64,000 nucleotides of DNA from Gibbula magus. Lineage: Eukaryota > Mollusca > Gastropoda > Trochida > Trochidae. Numbering within the stretch: position 1 is the stretch's first letter; every line of letters begins with the position of its first letter. Below, piece after piece: positions 11,147 to 23,065 of this stretch. The notes below the pieces were generated by a model that worked only from the letters and a program-made list of their open reading frames with translations, was not told where the DNA came from and searched no databases. The stretch covers positions 53,781,201 to 53,845,200 of the forward strand of contig OW388293.1 of NCBI GenBank assembly GCA_936450465.1, read 5' to 3'. Made by a program: the position numbers and the translations under genes.

Positions 11147-12400
11147 TTGGCCACTTCGGTCACGCGATCCTCTTTAACGGCGAATCTGGAGTCCAACTTA
11201 TGGAAGGTAGCGGGAATTGGATCTGACCATTCGATAGATCACATTGTAATATACATCTTAGCCAAGTTTGGTTCTGAAATATGAATTTTGAAGGAAGTTA
11301 TTGCGCTGGCTGTCAAGTAGTGTGTTTCTCGCACTTAGAATAATTTCCATGTTTTTTGGCCAATTTGGTCACGCGAACCTCTTTAACGGCGAATCTGGAG
11401 TCCAACTTAAGGAAGGTAGCGGGAATTGGAAATGACCGTTCAATAGATCACATTATAATATACATCTCAGCCAAGTTTGGTTCTGAAATATGAATTTTGA
11501 AGAAAGTTATTACGCTTGCTGTCAAGTAGTGTGTTTCTCGCAATTAGAATAATGTCCATGTTTTTTGGCCAATTTGGTCACGCGAACCTCTTTAACGGCG
11601 AATCTGGAGTCCAAATTAAGGAAGGTAGCGGGAATTGGATATGACCATTCGATAGATCACATTGTAATATACATCTTAGCCAAGTTTGGTTCTGAAATAT
11701 GCATTTTGAAGAAAGTTATCACGCTTGCTGTCAAGTATCCTGTTTCTCGCACTTAGAATAATTTCCATGTTTTTTGGCCAATTTGGTCACGCGAACCTCT
11801 TTAACGGCGAATCTGGAGTCCAACTTAAGGAAGGTAGCGGGAATTCGAAATGACCATTCGATAGATGACATTGTAATATACATCTCAGCCAAGTTTGGTT
11901 CTGAAATATGCATTTTGAAGAAAGTTATTACGCTTGCTGTCAAGTAGTGTGTTTCTCGCACTTAGAATAATTTCCATGTTTTTTGGCCACTTCGGTCACG
12001 CGAACCTCTTTAACGGCGAATCTGGAGTCCAACTTAAGGAAGGTAGCGGGAATTGGATATGACCATTCGATAGATCACATTGTAATATACATCTTAGCCA
12101 AGTTTGGTTCTGAAATATGCATTTTGAAGAAAGTTATCACGCTTGCTGTCAAGTATCGTGTTTCTCGCATTTAGAATAATTTCCATGTTTTTTGGCCAAT
12201 TTGGTCACGCGAACCTCTTTAACGGCGAATCTGGAGTCCAACTTAAGGAAGGTAGCGGGAATTGGAAATGACCGTTCAAGAGATCACATTGTAATATACA
12301 TCTCAGCCAAGTTTGGTTCTGAAATATGCATTTTGAAGAAAGTTTTTACGCTTGCTGTCAAGTAGTGTGTTTCTCGCACTTAGAATAATTTCCATGTTTT
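11147..12400 (+). repeat. HOR-A last copy, truncated after A6
   Basis: A1 11147, A2 11356, A3 11565, A4 11774, A5 11983 and A6 12192 are in order; the A7-A9 trimer is absent and B1 of the next domain follows at 12401. The A6 here has lost 'gagatatg' (reads 'gaaatatgca') and has 'gtttttacg', so its 3' half already looks like domain B. Confidence 0.82.
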
Positions 12401-12818
12401 TTGGCCAATTTGGTCACGCGAACCTCTTTAACGGCGAATCTGGAGTCCAACTTAAGGAAGGTAGCGGGAATTGGATATGACCATTCGATAGATCACATTG
12501 TAATATACATCTCAGCCAAGTTTGGTTCTGAAATATGCATTTTGAAGAAAATTATCACGCTTGCGGTCAAGTATCGCGTTTCTCGCACTTAGAATAATTT
12601 CCATGTTTTTTGGCCAATTTGGTCACGCGAACCTCTTTAACGGCGAATCTGGAGTCCAACTTAAGGAAGGTAGCGGGAATTCGAAATGACCATTCGATAG
12701 ACCACATTGTAATATACATCTTAGCCAAGTTTGGTTCTGAAATATGCATTTTGAAGAAAGTTATCACGCTTGCTGTCAAGTATCGTGTTTCTCGCACTTA
12801 GAATAATTTCCATGTTTT
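12401..12818 (+). repeat. First B1-B2 pair, start of domain B
   Basis: B1 12401 ('gaaaattatcacgcttgcgg', 'tatcgcg') is followed by B2 12610 ('gaattcg', 'gaccac'). This B1 keeps 'ctcagcc' where the later ones read 'cttagcc'. Confidence 0.82.
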
Positions 12819-12821
12819 TTT
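12812..12821 (+). other. First 7-T monomer junction in the window
   Basis: The T-tract after 'ccatg' is 7 T instead of 6, shifting the monomer phase by +1. All monomers up to here are exactly 209 bp. Unlike most later 7-T variants, this one keeps 'ggccaa' rather than 'ggctaa'. Confidence 0.9.
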
Positions 12822-13446
12822 GGCCAATTTGGTCACGCGAACCTCTTTAACGGCGAATCTGGAGTCCAACTTAAGGAAGGTAGCGGGAATTGGAAATGAC
12901 CATTCAATAGATCACATTGTAATATACATCTCAGTCAAGTTTGGTTCTGAAATATGAATTTTGAAGAAAGTTATTACGCTTGCTGTCAAGTAGTGTGTTT
13001 CTCGCACTTAGAATAATTTCCATGTTTTTTGGCCAATATGGTCACGCGAACCTCTTTAACGGCGAATCTGGAGTCCAACTTAAGGAAGGTAGCGGGAATT
13101 GGAAATGACCATTCAATAGATCACATTGTAATATACATCTCAGTCAAGTTTGGTTCTGAAATATGAATTTTGAAGAAAGTTATTACGCTTGCTGTCAAGT
13201 AGTGTGTTTCTCGCACTTAGAATAATTTCCATGTTTTTTGGCCAATTTGGTCACGCGAACCTCTTTAACGGCGAATCTGGAGTCCAACTTAAGGAAGGTA
13301 GCGGGAATTGGAAATGACCATTCAATAGATCACATTACAATATACATCTCAGTCAAGTTTGGTTCTGAAATATGAATTTTGAAGAAAGTTATTACGCTTG
13401 CTGTCAAGTAGTGTGTTTCTCGCACTTAAAATAATTTCCATGTTTT
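12820..13446 (+). repeat. Three consecutive B3 monomers
   Basis: Monomers at 12820, 13029 and 13238 all carry 'caatagatc' and 'cagtcaag', with 'gaattttgaag', 'ttattacg' and 'tagtgtg'. Single-monomer expansion is the simplest reading. Private changes: 'ccaatatgg' in the second and 'cattacaat' in the third. Confidence 0.78.
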
Positions 13447-13655
13447 TTGGCCAATTTGGTCACGCGAACCTCTTTAACGGCGAATCCGGAGTCCAACTTA
13501 AGGAAGGTAGCGGGAATTGGAAATGACCATTCGATAGATCACATTGTAATATACATCTCAGCCAAGTTTGGTTCTGAAATATGCATTTTGAATAAAGTTA
13601 TTACGCTTGCTGTCAAGTAGTGTGTTTCTCGCACTTAGAATAATTTCCATGTTTT

Positions 13656-14491
13656 TTGGCCAATTTGGTCACGCGAACCTCTTTAACGGCGAATCTGGAG
13701 TCCAACTTAAGGAAGGTAGCGGGAATTCGAAATGACCATTCGATAGATCACATTGTAATATACATCTTAGCCAAGTTTGGTTCTGAAATATTCATTTTGA
13801 AGAAGGTTATCACGCTTGCTGTCAAATATCGTGTTTCTCGCACTTAGAATAATTTCCATGTTTTTTGGCCAATTTGGTCACGCGAACCTCTTTAACGGCG
13901 AATCTGGAGTCCAACATAAGGAAGGTAGCGGGCATTGGATATGACCATTCGATAGATCACATTGTAATATACATCTTAGCCAAGTTTGGTTCTGAAATAT
14001 GAATTTTGAAGAAAGTTATCACGCTTGCTGTCAAGTATCGTGTTTCTCGCACTTAAAATAATTTCCATGTTTTTTGGCCAATTTGGTCACGCGAACCTCT
14101 TTAACGGCGAATCTGGAGTCCAACTTAAGGAAGGTAGCGGGAATTCGAAATGACCATTCGATAGATCACATTGTAATATACATCTTAGCCAAGTTTGGTT
14201 CTGAAATATTCATTTTGAAGAAGGTTATCACGCTTGCTGTCAAATATCGTGTTTCTCGCACTTAGAATAATTTCCATGTTTTTTGGCCAATTTGGTCACG
14301 CGAACCTCTTTAACGGCGAATCTGGAGTCCAACTTAAGGAAGGTAGCGGGCATTGGATATGACCATTCGATAGATCACATTGTAATATACATCTTAGCCA
14401 AGTTTGGTTCTGAAATATGAATTTTGAAGAAAGTTATCACGCTTGCTGTCAAGTATCGTGTTTCTCGCACTTAAAATAATTTCCATGTTTT
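13656..14491 (+). repeat. 418-bp dimer in two tandem copies
   Basis: Monomers 13656 and 14074 share 'gaattcg', 'atattcat', 'gaaggttatc' and 'caaatatcg'. Monomers 13865 and 14283 share 'gggcattgg', 'atatgaat' and 'cacttaaaat'. I see one difference, 'ccaacataagg' at 13865 against 'ccaacttaagg' at 14283, implying recent duplication. Confidence 0.85.
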
Positions 14492-16165
14492 TTGGCCAAT
14501 TTGGTCACGCGAACCTCTTTAACGGCGAATCTGGAGTCCAACTTAAGGAAGGTAGCGGGAATTCGAAATGACCATTCGATAGACCACATTGTAATATACA
14601 TCTTAGCCAAGTTTGGTTCTGAAATATGCATTTTGAAGAAAGTTATTACGCTTGCTGTCAAGTAGTGTGTTTCTCGCACTTAGAATAATTTCCATGTTTT
14701 TTGGCCACTTCGGTCACGCGAACCTCTTTAACGGCGAATCTGGAGTCCAAATTAAGGAAGGTAGCGGGAATTGGAAATGACCATTCGATAGATCACATTG
14801 TAATATACATCTCTGCCAAGTTTGGTTCTGAAATATGCATTTTGAAGAAAGTTATCACGCTTGCTGTCAAGTATCGTGTTTCTCGCACTTAGAATAATTT
14901 CCATGTTTTTTGGCCAATTTGGTCACGCGAACCTCTTTAACGGCGAATCTGGAGTCCAACTTAAGGAAGGTAGCGGGAATTGGATCTGACCATTCGATAG
15001 ATCACATTGTAATATACATCTCAGCCAAGTTTGGTTCTGAAATGTGCATTTTGAAGAAAGTTATCACGCTTGCTGTCAAGTATCGTGTTTCTCGCACTTA
15101 GAATAATGTCCATGTTTTTTGGCCAATTTGGTCACGCGAACCTCTTTAACGGCGAATCTGGAGTCCAACTTAAGGAAGGTAGCGGGAATTGGAAATGACC
15201 ATTCAATAGATCACATTGTAATATACATCTCAGCCAAGTTTGGTTCTGAAATATGAATTTTGAAGAAAGTTATTACGCTTGCTGTCAAGTAGTGTGTTTC
15301 TCGCACTTAGAATAATGTCCATGTTTTTTTGGCCACTTCGGTCACGCGAACCTCTTTAACGGCGAATCTGGAGTCCAAATTAAGGAAGGTAGCGGGAATT
15401 GGAAATGACCATTCGATAGATCACATTGTAATATACATCTCAGCCAAGTTTGGTTCTGAAATATGAATTTTGAAGGAAGTTATTACGCTTGCTGTCAAGT
15501 AGTGTGTTTCTCGCACTTAGAATAATTTCCATGTTTTTTGGCCAATTTGGTCACGCGAACCTCTTTAACGGCGAATCTGGAGTCCAACTTAAGGAAGGTA
15601 GCGGGAATTGGAAATTACCATTCGATAGATGACATTGTAATATACATCTCAGCCAAGTTTGGTTCTGAAATATGCATTTTGAAGAAAGTTATTACGCTTG
15701 CTGTCAAGTAGTGTGTTTCTCGCACTTAGAATAATTTCCATGTTTTTTGGCCACTTCGGTCACGCGAACCTCTTTAACGGCGAATCTGGAGTCCAACTTA
15801 AGGAAGGTAGCGGGAATTGGAAATGACCATTCGATAGATCACATTGTAATATACATCTCAGCCAAGTTTGGTTCTGAAATATGCATTTTGAAGAAAGTTA
15901 TTACGCTTGCTGTCAAGTAGTGTGTTTCTCGCACTTAGAATAATTTCCATGTTTTTTTGGCTAATTTGGTCACGCAAACCTCTTTAACGGCGAATCTGGA
16001 GTCCAACTTAAGGAAGGTAGCGGGAATTGGAAATGACCATTCGATAGATCACATTGTAATATACATCTCAGCCAAGTTTGGTTCTGAAATATGAATTTTG
16101 AAGAAAGTTATTACGCTTGCTGTCAAGTAGTGTGTTTCTCGCACTTAGAATAATTTCCATGTTTT
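14492..16165 (+). repeat. Mixed block with domain A type monomers inside domain B
   Basis: 'ccacttcgg' monomers, otherwise a domain A marker, occur at 14701, 15329 and 15747. The monomer at 15538 has 'aaattacc' with 'gatgac', and the one at 15957 has 7 T, 'ggctaa' and 'cgcaaacc'. The order does not reproduce HOR-A, so this looks like shuffled remnants between the first B1-B2 pair and the second at 16166. Confidence 0.7.
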
Positions 16166-18466
16166 TTGGCCAATTTGGTCACGCGAACCTCTTTAACGGC
16201 GAATCTGGAGTCCAACTTAAGGAAGGTAGCGGGAATTGGATATGACCATTCGATAGATCACATTGTAATATACATCTTAGCCAAGTTTGGTTCTGAAATA
16301 TGCATTTTGAAGAAAATTATCACGCTTGCGGTCAAGTATCGCGTTTCTCGCACTTAGAATAATTTCCATGTTTTTTGGCCAATTTGGTCACGCGAACCTC
16401 TTTAACGGCGAATCTGGAGTCCAACTTAAGGAAGGTAGCGGGAATTCGAAATGACCATTCGATAGACCACATTGTAATATACATCTTAGCCAAGTTTGGT
16501 TCTGAAATATGCATTTTGAAGAAAGTTATCACGCTTGCTGTTAAGTATCGTGTTTCTCGCACTTAGAATAATTTCAATGTTTTTTGGCCAATTTGGTCAC
16601 GCGAACCTCTTTAACGGCGAATCTGGAGTCCAACTTAAGGAAGGTAGCGGGAATTGGAAATGACCGTTCAAGAGATCACATTGTAATATACATCTCAGCC
16701 AAGTTTGGTTCTGAAATATGAATTTTGAAGAAAGTTATTACGCTTGCTGTCAAGTAGTGTGTTTCTCGCACTTAGAATAATTTCCATGTTTTTTGGCCAA
16801 TTTGGTCACGCGAACCTCTTTAACGGCGAATCTGGAGTCCAACTTAAGGAAGGTAGCGGGAATTCGATATGACCATTCGATAGACCACATTGTAATATAC
16901 ATCTTAGCCAAGTTTGGTTCTGAAATATGCATTTTGAAGAAAGTTATCACGCTTGCTGTCAAGTATCGTGTTTCTCGCACTTAGAATAATGTCCATGTTT
17001 TTTTGGCTAATTTGGTCACGCGAACCTCTTTAACGGCGAATCTGGAGTCCAAATTAAGGAAGGTAGCGGGAATTGGAAATTACCATTCGATAGATCACAT
17101 TGTAATATACATCTCAGCCAAGTTTGGTTCTGAAATATGAATTTTGAAGAAAGTTATTACGCTTGCTGTCAAGTAGTGTGTTTCTCGCACTTAGAATAAT
17201 TTCCATGTTTTTTGGCCAATTTGGTCACGCAAACCTCTTTAACGGCGAATCTGGAGTCCAACTTAAGGAAGGTAGCGGGAATTGGATATGACCATTCGAT
17301 AGATCACATTGTAATATACATCTAAGCCAAGTTTGGTTCTGAAATATGCATTTTGAAGAAAATTATCACGCTTGCTGTCAAGTGTCGTGTTTCTCGCACT
17401 TAGAATAATTTCCATGTTTTTTGGCCAATTTGGTCACGCGAACCTCTTTAACGGCGAATCTGGAGTCCAACTTAAGGAAGGTAGCGGGAATTGGATATGA
17501 CCATTCGATAGATCACATTGTAATATACATCTTAGCCAAGTTTGGTTCTGAAATATGCATTTTGAAGAAAGTTATCACGCTTGCTGTCAAGTATCGTGTT
17601 TCTCGCACTTAGAATAATTTCCATGTTTTTTGGCCAATTTGGTCACGCGAACCTCTTTAACGGCGAATCTGGAGTCCAACTTAAGGAAGGTAGCGGGAAT
17701 TCGAAATGACCATTCGATAGATGACATTGTAATATACATCTCAGCCAAGTTTGGTTCTGAAATATGCATTTTGAAGGAAGTTATTACGCTTGCTGTCAAG
17801 TAGTGTGTTTCTCGCACTTAGAATAATTTCCATGTTTTTTGGCCACTTCGGTCACGCGAACCTCTTTAACGGCGAATCTGGAGTCCAACTTAAGGAAGGT
17901 AGCGGGAATTGGATATGACCATTCGATAGATCACATTGTAATATACATCTAAGCCAAGTTTGGTTCTGAAATATGCATTTTGAAGGAAGTTATTACGCTT
18001 GCTGTCAAGTAGTGTGTTTCTCGCACTTAGAATAATTTCCATGTTTTTTGGCCAATTTGGTCACGCGAACCTCTTTAACGGCGAATCTGGAGTCCAACTT
18101 AAGGAAGGTAGCGGGAATTGGAAATGGCCATTCGATAGATCACATTGTAATATACATCTCAGCCAAGTTTGGTTCTGAAATATGCATTTTGAAGAAAGTT
18201 ATTACGCTTGCTGTCAAGTAGTGTGTTTCTCGCACTTAGAATAATTTCCATGTTTTTTTGGCTAATTTGGTCACGCGAACCTCTTTAACGGCGAATCTGG
18301 AGTCCAACCTAAGGAAGGTAGCGGGAATTGGAAATTACCATTCGATAGATCACATTGTAATATACATCTCAGCCAAGTTTGGTTCTGAAATATGAATTTT
18401 GAAGAAAGTTATTACGCTTGCTGTCAAGTAGTGTGTTTCTCGCACTTAGAATAATTTCCATGTTTT
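16166..18466 (+). repeat. B1-B2 led segment of eleven monomers
   Basis: Order: B1 16166, B2 16375, 'gttcaagagatc' 16584, 'gaattcgatatg' 16793, 7-T 'ggctaa' with 'aaattacc' 17003, 'cgcaaacc' with 'aagtgtcg' 17212, 17421, 'gaattcg ... gatgac' 17630, 'ccacttcgg' 17839, 'aaatggcc' 18048, 7-T 18258. The next B1 is at 18467. The monomers at 17421, 17630 and 17839 are in the same order as A3-A4-A5 of domain A, linking the two domains. Confidence 0.75.
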
Positions 18467-21393
18467 TTGGCCAATTTGGTCACGCGAACCTCTTTAACGG
18501 CGAATCTGGAGTCCAACTTAAGGAAGGTAGCGGGAATTGGATATGACCATTCGATAGATCACATTGTAATATACATCTTAGCCAAGTTTGGTTCTGAAAT
18601 ATGCATTTTGAAGAAAATTATCACGCTTGCGGTCAAGTATCGCGTTTCTCGCACTTAGAATAATTTCCATGTTTTTTGGCCAATTTGGTCACGCGAACCT
18701 CTTTAACGGCGAATCTGGAGTCCAACTTAAGGAAGGTAGCGGGAATTCGAAATGACCATTCGATAGACCACATTGTAATATACATCTTAGCCAAGTTTGG
18801 TTCTGAAATATGCATTTTGAAGAAAGTTATCACGCTTGCTGTCAAGTATCGTGTTTCTCGCACTTAGAATAATTTCCATGTTTTTTGGCCAATTTGGTCA
18901 CGCGAACCTCTTTAACGGCGAATCTGGAGTCCAACTTAAGGAAGGTAGCGGGAATTGGAAATGACCATTCAATAGATCACATTGTAATATACATCTCAGC
19001 CAAGTTTGGTTCTGAAATATGCATTTTGAAGAAAGTTATCACGCTTGCTGTTAAGTATCGTGTTTCTCGCACTTAGAATAATTTCCATGTTTTTTGGCCA
19101 ATTTGGTCACGCGAACCTCTTTAACGGCGAATCTGGAGTCCAACTTAAGGAAGGTAGCGGGAATTGGAAATGACGGTTCAAGAGATCACATTGTAATATA
19201 CATCTCAGCCAAGTTTGGTTCTGAAATATGAATTTTGAAGAAAGTTATTACGCTTGCTGTCAAGTAGTGTGTTTCTCGCACTTAGAATAATTTCCATGTT
19301 TTTTGGCCAATTTGGTCACGCGAACCTCTTTAACGGCGAATCTGGAGTCCAACTTAAGGAAGGTAGCGGGAATTGGAAATGACCGTTCAAGAGATCACAT
19401 TGTAATATACATCTCAGCCAAGTTTGGTTCTGAAATATGAATTTTGAAGAAAGTTATTACGCTTGCTGTCAAGTAGTGTGTTTCTCGCACTTAGAATAAT
19501 TTCCATGTTTTTTGGCCAATTTGGTCACGCGAACCTCTTTAACGGCGAATCTGGAGTCCAACTTAAGGAAGGTAGCGGGAATTGGATATGACCATTCGAT
19601 AGATCACATTGTAATATACATCTTAGCCAAGTTTGGTTCTGAAATATGCATTTTGAAGAAAATTATCACGCTTGCGGTCAAGTATCGCGTTTCTCGCACT
19701 TAGAATAATTTCCATGTTTTTTGGCCAATTTGGTCACGCGAACCTCTTTAACGGCGAATCTGGAGTCCAACTTAAGGAAGGTAGCGGGAATTCGAAATGA
19801 CCATTCGATAGACCACATTGTAATATACATCTTAGCCAAGTTTGGTTCTGAAATATGCATTTTGAAGAAAGTTATCACGCTTGCTGTCAAGTATCGTGTT
19901 TCTCGCACTTAGAATAATTTCCATGTTTTTTGGCCAATTTGGTCACGCGAACCTCTTTAACGGCGAATCTGGAGTCCAACTTAAGGAAGGTAGCGGGAAT
20001 TGGAAATGACCGTTCAAGAGATCACATTGTAATATACATCTCAGCCAAGTTTGGTTCTGAAATATGAATTTTGAAGAAAGTTATTACGCTTGCTGTCAAG
20101 TAGTGTGTTTCTCGCACTTAGAATAATTTCCATGTTTTTTGGCCAATTTGGTCACGCGAACCTCTTTAACGGCGAATCTGGAGTCCAACTTAAGGAAGGT
20201 AGCGGGAATTGGATATGACCATTCGATAGATCACATTGTAATATACATCTTAGCCAAGTTTGGTTCTGAAATATGCATTTTGAAGAAAATTATCACGCTT
20301 GCGGTCAAGTATCGCGTTTCTCGCACTTAGAATAATTTCCATGTTTTTTGGCCAATTTGGTCACGCGAACCTCTTTAACGGCGAATCTGGAGTCCAACTT
20401 AAGGAAGGTAGCGGGAATTCGAAATGACCATTCGATAGACCACATTGTAATATACATCTTAGCCAAGTTTGGTTCTGAAATATGCATTTTGAAGAAAGTT
20501 ATCACGCTTGCTGTCAAGTATCGTGTTTCTCGCACTTAGAATAATGTCCATGTTTTTTTGGCTAATTTGGTCACGCGAACCTCTTTAACGGCGAATCTGG
20601 AGTCCAAATTAAGGAAGGTAGCGGGAATTGGATATGACCATTCGATAGATCACATTGTAATATACATCTTAGCCAAGTTTGGTTCTGAAATATGCATTTT
20701 GAAGAAAATTATCACGCTTGCTGTCAAGTGTCGTGTTTCTCGCACTTAGAATAATTTCCATGTTTTTTGGCCAATTTGGTCACGCGAACCTCTTTAACGG
20801 CGAATCTGGAGTCCAACTTAAGGAAGGTAGCGGGAATTGGATATGACCATTCGATAGATCACATTGTAATATACATCTTAGCCAAGTTTGGTTCTGAAAT
20901 ATGCATTTTGAAGAAAGTTATCACGCTTGCTGTCAAGTATCGTGTTTCTCGCACTTAGAATAATTTCCATGTTTTTTGGCCAATTTGGTCACGCGAACCT
21001 CTTTAACGGCGAATCTGGAGTCCAACTTAAGGAAGGTAGCGGGAATTGGAAATGACCGTTCAAGAGATCACATTGTAATATACATCTCAGCCAAGTTTGG
21101 TTCTGAAATATGAATTTTGAAGAAAGTTATTACGCTTGCTGTCAAGTAGTGTGTTTCTCGCACTTAGAATAATTTCCATGTTTTTTGGCCAATTTGGTCA
21201 CGCGAACCTCTTTAACGGCGAATCTGGAGTCCAACTTAAGGAAGGTAGCGGGAATTGGATATGACCATTCGATAGATCACATTGTAATATACATCTTAGC
21301 CAAGTTTGGTTCTGAAATATGCATTTTGAAGAAAATTATCACGCTTGCGGTCAAGTATCGCGTTTCTCGCACTTAGAATAATTTCCATGTTTT
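18467..21393 (+). repeat. Run of B1-B2 units with variable fillers
   Basis: B1 at 18467, 19512, 20139 and 21185, each followed by B2 except the last, whose B2 opens the 8-mer at 21394. Fillers between pairs are 'gttcaagagatc' monomers (19094, 19303, 19930, 20976) and a chimera at 20558. B1-B2-'gttcaag' at 19512-20138 and the pair at 20139 are one trimer step (627 bp) apart. Confidence 0.78.
20558..20766 (+). repeat. Chimeric monomer, one-monomer deletion junction
   Basis: The 5' part matches the monomer at 17003: preceded by 'aatgtcc', 7 T, 'ggctaa', 'ccaaatt'. The 3' part matches the next monomer there (17212): 'gaaaattatcacgcttgctg' and the rare 'aagtgtcg'. The following monomer (20767) matches 17421. 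One monomer has been removed with the join inside 20558-20766. Confidence 0.78.
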
Positions 21394-23065
21394 TTGGCCA
21401 ATTTGGTCACGCGAACCTCTTTAACGGCGAATCTGGAGTCCAACTTAAGGAAGGTAGCGGGAATTCGAAATGACCATTCGATAGACCACATTGTAATATA
21501 CATCTCAGCCAAGTTTGGTTCTGAAATATGCATTTTGAAGAAAGTTATCACGCTTGCTGTCAAGTATCGTGTTTCTCGCACTTAGAATAATTTCCATGTT
21601 TTTTGGCCAATTTGGTCACGCAAACCTCTTTAACGGCGAATCTGGAGTCCAACTTAAGGAAGGTAGCGGGAATTGGAAATGACCATTCAATAGATCACAT
21701 TGTAATATACATCTCAGTCAAGTTTGGTTCTGAAATATGCATTTTGAAGAAAGTTATTATGCTTGCTGTCAAGTAGTGTGTTTCTCGCACTTAGAATAAT
21801 TTCCATGTTTTTTGGCCAATTTGGTCACGCGAACCTCTTTAACGGCGAATCTGGAGTCCAACTTAAGGAAGCTAGCGGGAATTGGATATGACCATTCGAT
21901 AGATCACATTGTAATATACATCTTAGCCAAGTTTGGTTCTGAAATATGCATTTTGAAGAAAATTATCACGCTTGCGGTCAAGTATCGTGTTTCTCGCACT
22001 TAGAATAATTTCCATGTTTTTTGGCCAATTTGGTCACGCGAACCTCTTTAACGGCGAATCTGGAGTCCAACTTAAGGAAGGTAGCGGGAATTCGAAATGA
22101 CCATTCGATAGACCACATTGCAATATACATCTTAGCCAAGTTTGGTTCTGAAATATGCATTTTGAAGAAAGTTATCACGCTTGCTGTCAAGTATCGTGTT
22201 TCTCGCACTTAGAATAATTTCCATGTTTTTTGGCCAATTTGGTCACGCGAACCTCTTTAACGGCGAATCTGGAGTCCAACTTAAGGAAGGTAGCGGGAAT
22301 TCGAAATGACCATTCGATAGACCACATTGTAATATACATCTTAGCCAAGTTTGGTTCTGAAATATGCATTTTGAAGAAAGTTATCACGCTTGCTGTCAAG
22401 TATCGTGTTTCTCGCACTAAGAATAATTTCCATGTTTTTTGGCCAATTTGGTCACGCGAACCTCTTTAACGGCGAATCTGGAGTCCAACTTAAGGAAGGT
22501 AGCGGGAATTGGAAATGACCATTCAATAGATCACATTGTAATATACATCTCAGTCAAGTTTGGTTCTGAAATATGAATTTTGAAGAAAGTTATTACGCTT
22601 GCTGTCAAGTAGTGTGTTTCTCGCACTTAGAATAATTTCCATGTTTTTTGGCCAATTTGGTCACGCGAACCTCTTTAACGGCGAATCTGGAGTCCAACTT
22701 AAGGAAGGTAGCGGGAATTGGATATGACCATTCGATAGATCACATTGTAATATACATCTTAGCCAAGTTTGGTTCTGAAATATGCATTTTGAAGAAAATT
22801 ATCACGCTTGCGGTCAAGTATCGTGTTTCTCGCACTTAGAATAATTTCCATGTTTTTTGGCCAATTTGGTCACGCGAACCTCTTTAACGGCGAATCTGGA
22901 GTCCAACTTAAGGAAGGTAGCGGGAATTCGAAATGACCATTCGATAGACCACATTGTAATATACATCTTAGCCAAGTTTGGTTCTGAAATATGCATTTTG
23001 AAGAAAGTTATCACGCTTGCTGTCAAGTATCGTGTTTCTCGCACTTAGAATAATTTCCATGTTTT
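21394..23065 (+). repeat. 8-mer HOR (1672 bp), copy 1
   Basis: Eight monomers start at 21394, 21603, 21812, 22021, 22230, 22439, 22648 and 22857. Rare markers are 'cgcaaacc' near 21619, 'ttattatgc' near 21753, 'gaagctagcgg' near 21868 and 'cattgcaatat' near 22117. Each recurs 1672 bp downstream. The fifth monomer ends 'cactaagaat' where the second copy has 'cacttagaat'. Confidence 0.92.

Larger units (their letters stand above)
1..12400 (+). repeat. Domain A: array of a nine-monomer higher-order repeat
   Basis: Diagnostic variants recur in fixed order. A1: 'ccacttcgg' with 'cgcgatcctc', 'ttatggaagg' and 'atctgacc'. A2: 'caatagatc' with 'attataat'. A3: 'aatgtcc' upstream, 'ccaaatt' and 'ggatatg'. 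A4: 'gaattcg' with 'gatgac'. A5: 'ccacttcgg' with 'ggatatg'. A6: 'gttcaagagatc' with 'gagatatg'. A7: 'ccacttcgg', 'ccaaatt' and 'cgataaatc'. A8: 'gaattcg' with 'gaccac'. A9: 'aatataattt' upstream and 'ccaaatt'. A1 begins at 2787, 4668, 6758, 9684 and 11147, spaced 9, 10, 14 and 7 monomers apart. All monomers in this domain keep an exact 209-bp phase. Confidence 0.88.

Noticed and set aside
22230..22469. 79-codon frames (also at 57157, 61126 and 63426)
   Set aside because: They are the same chance frame, extended because 'cacttag' became 'cactaag' and removed the stop. No sign of coding constraint.
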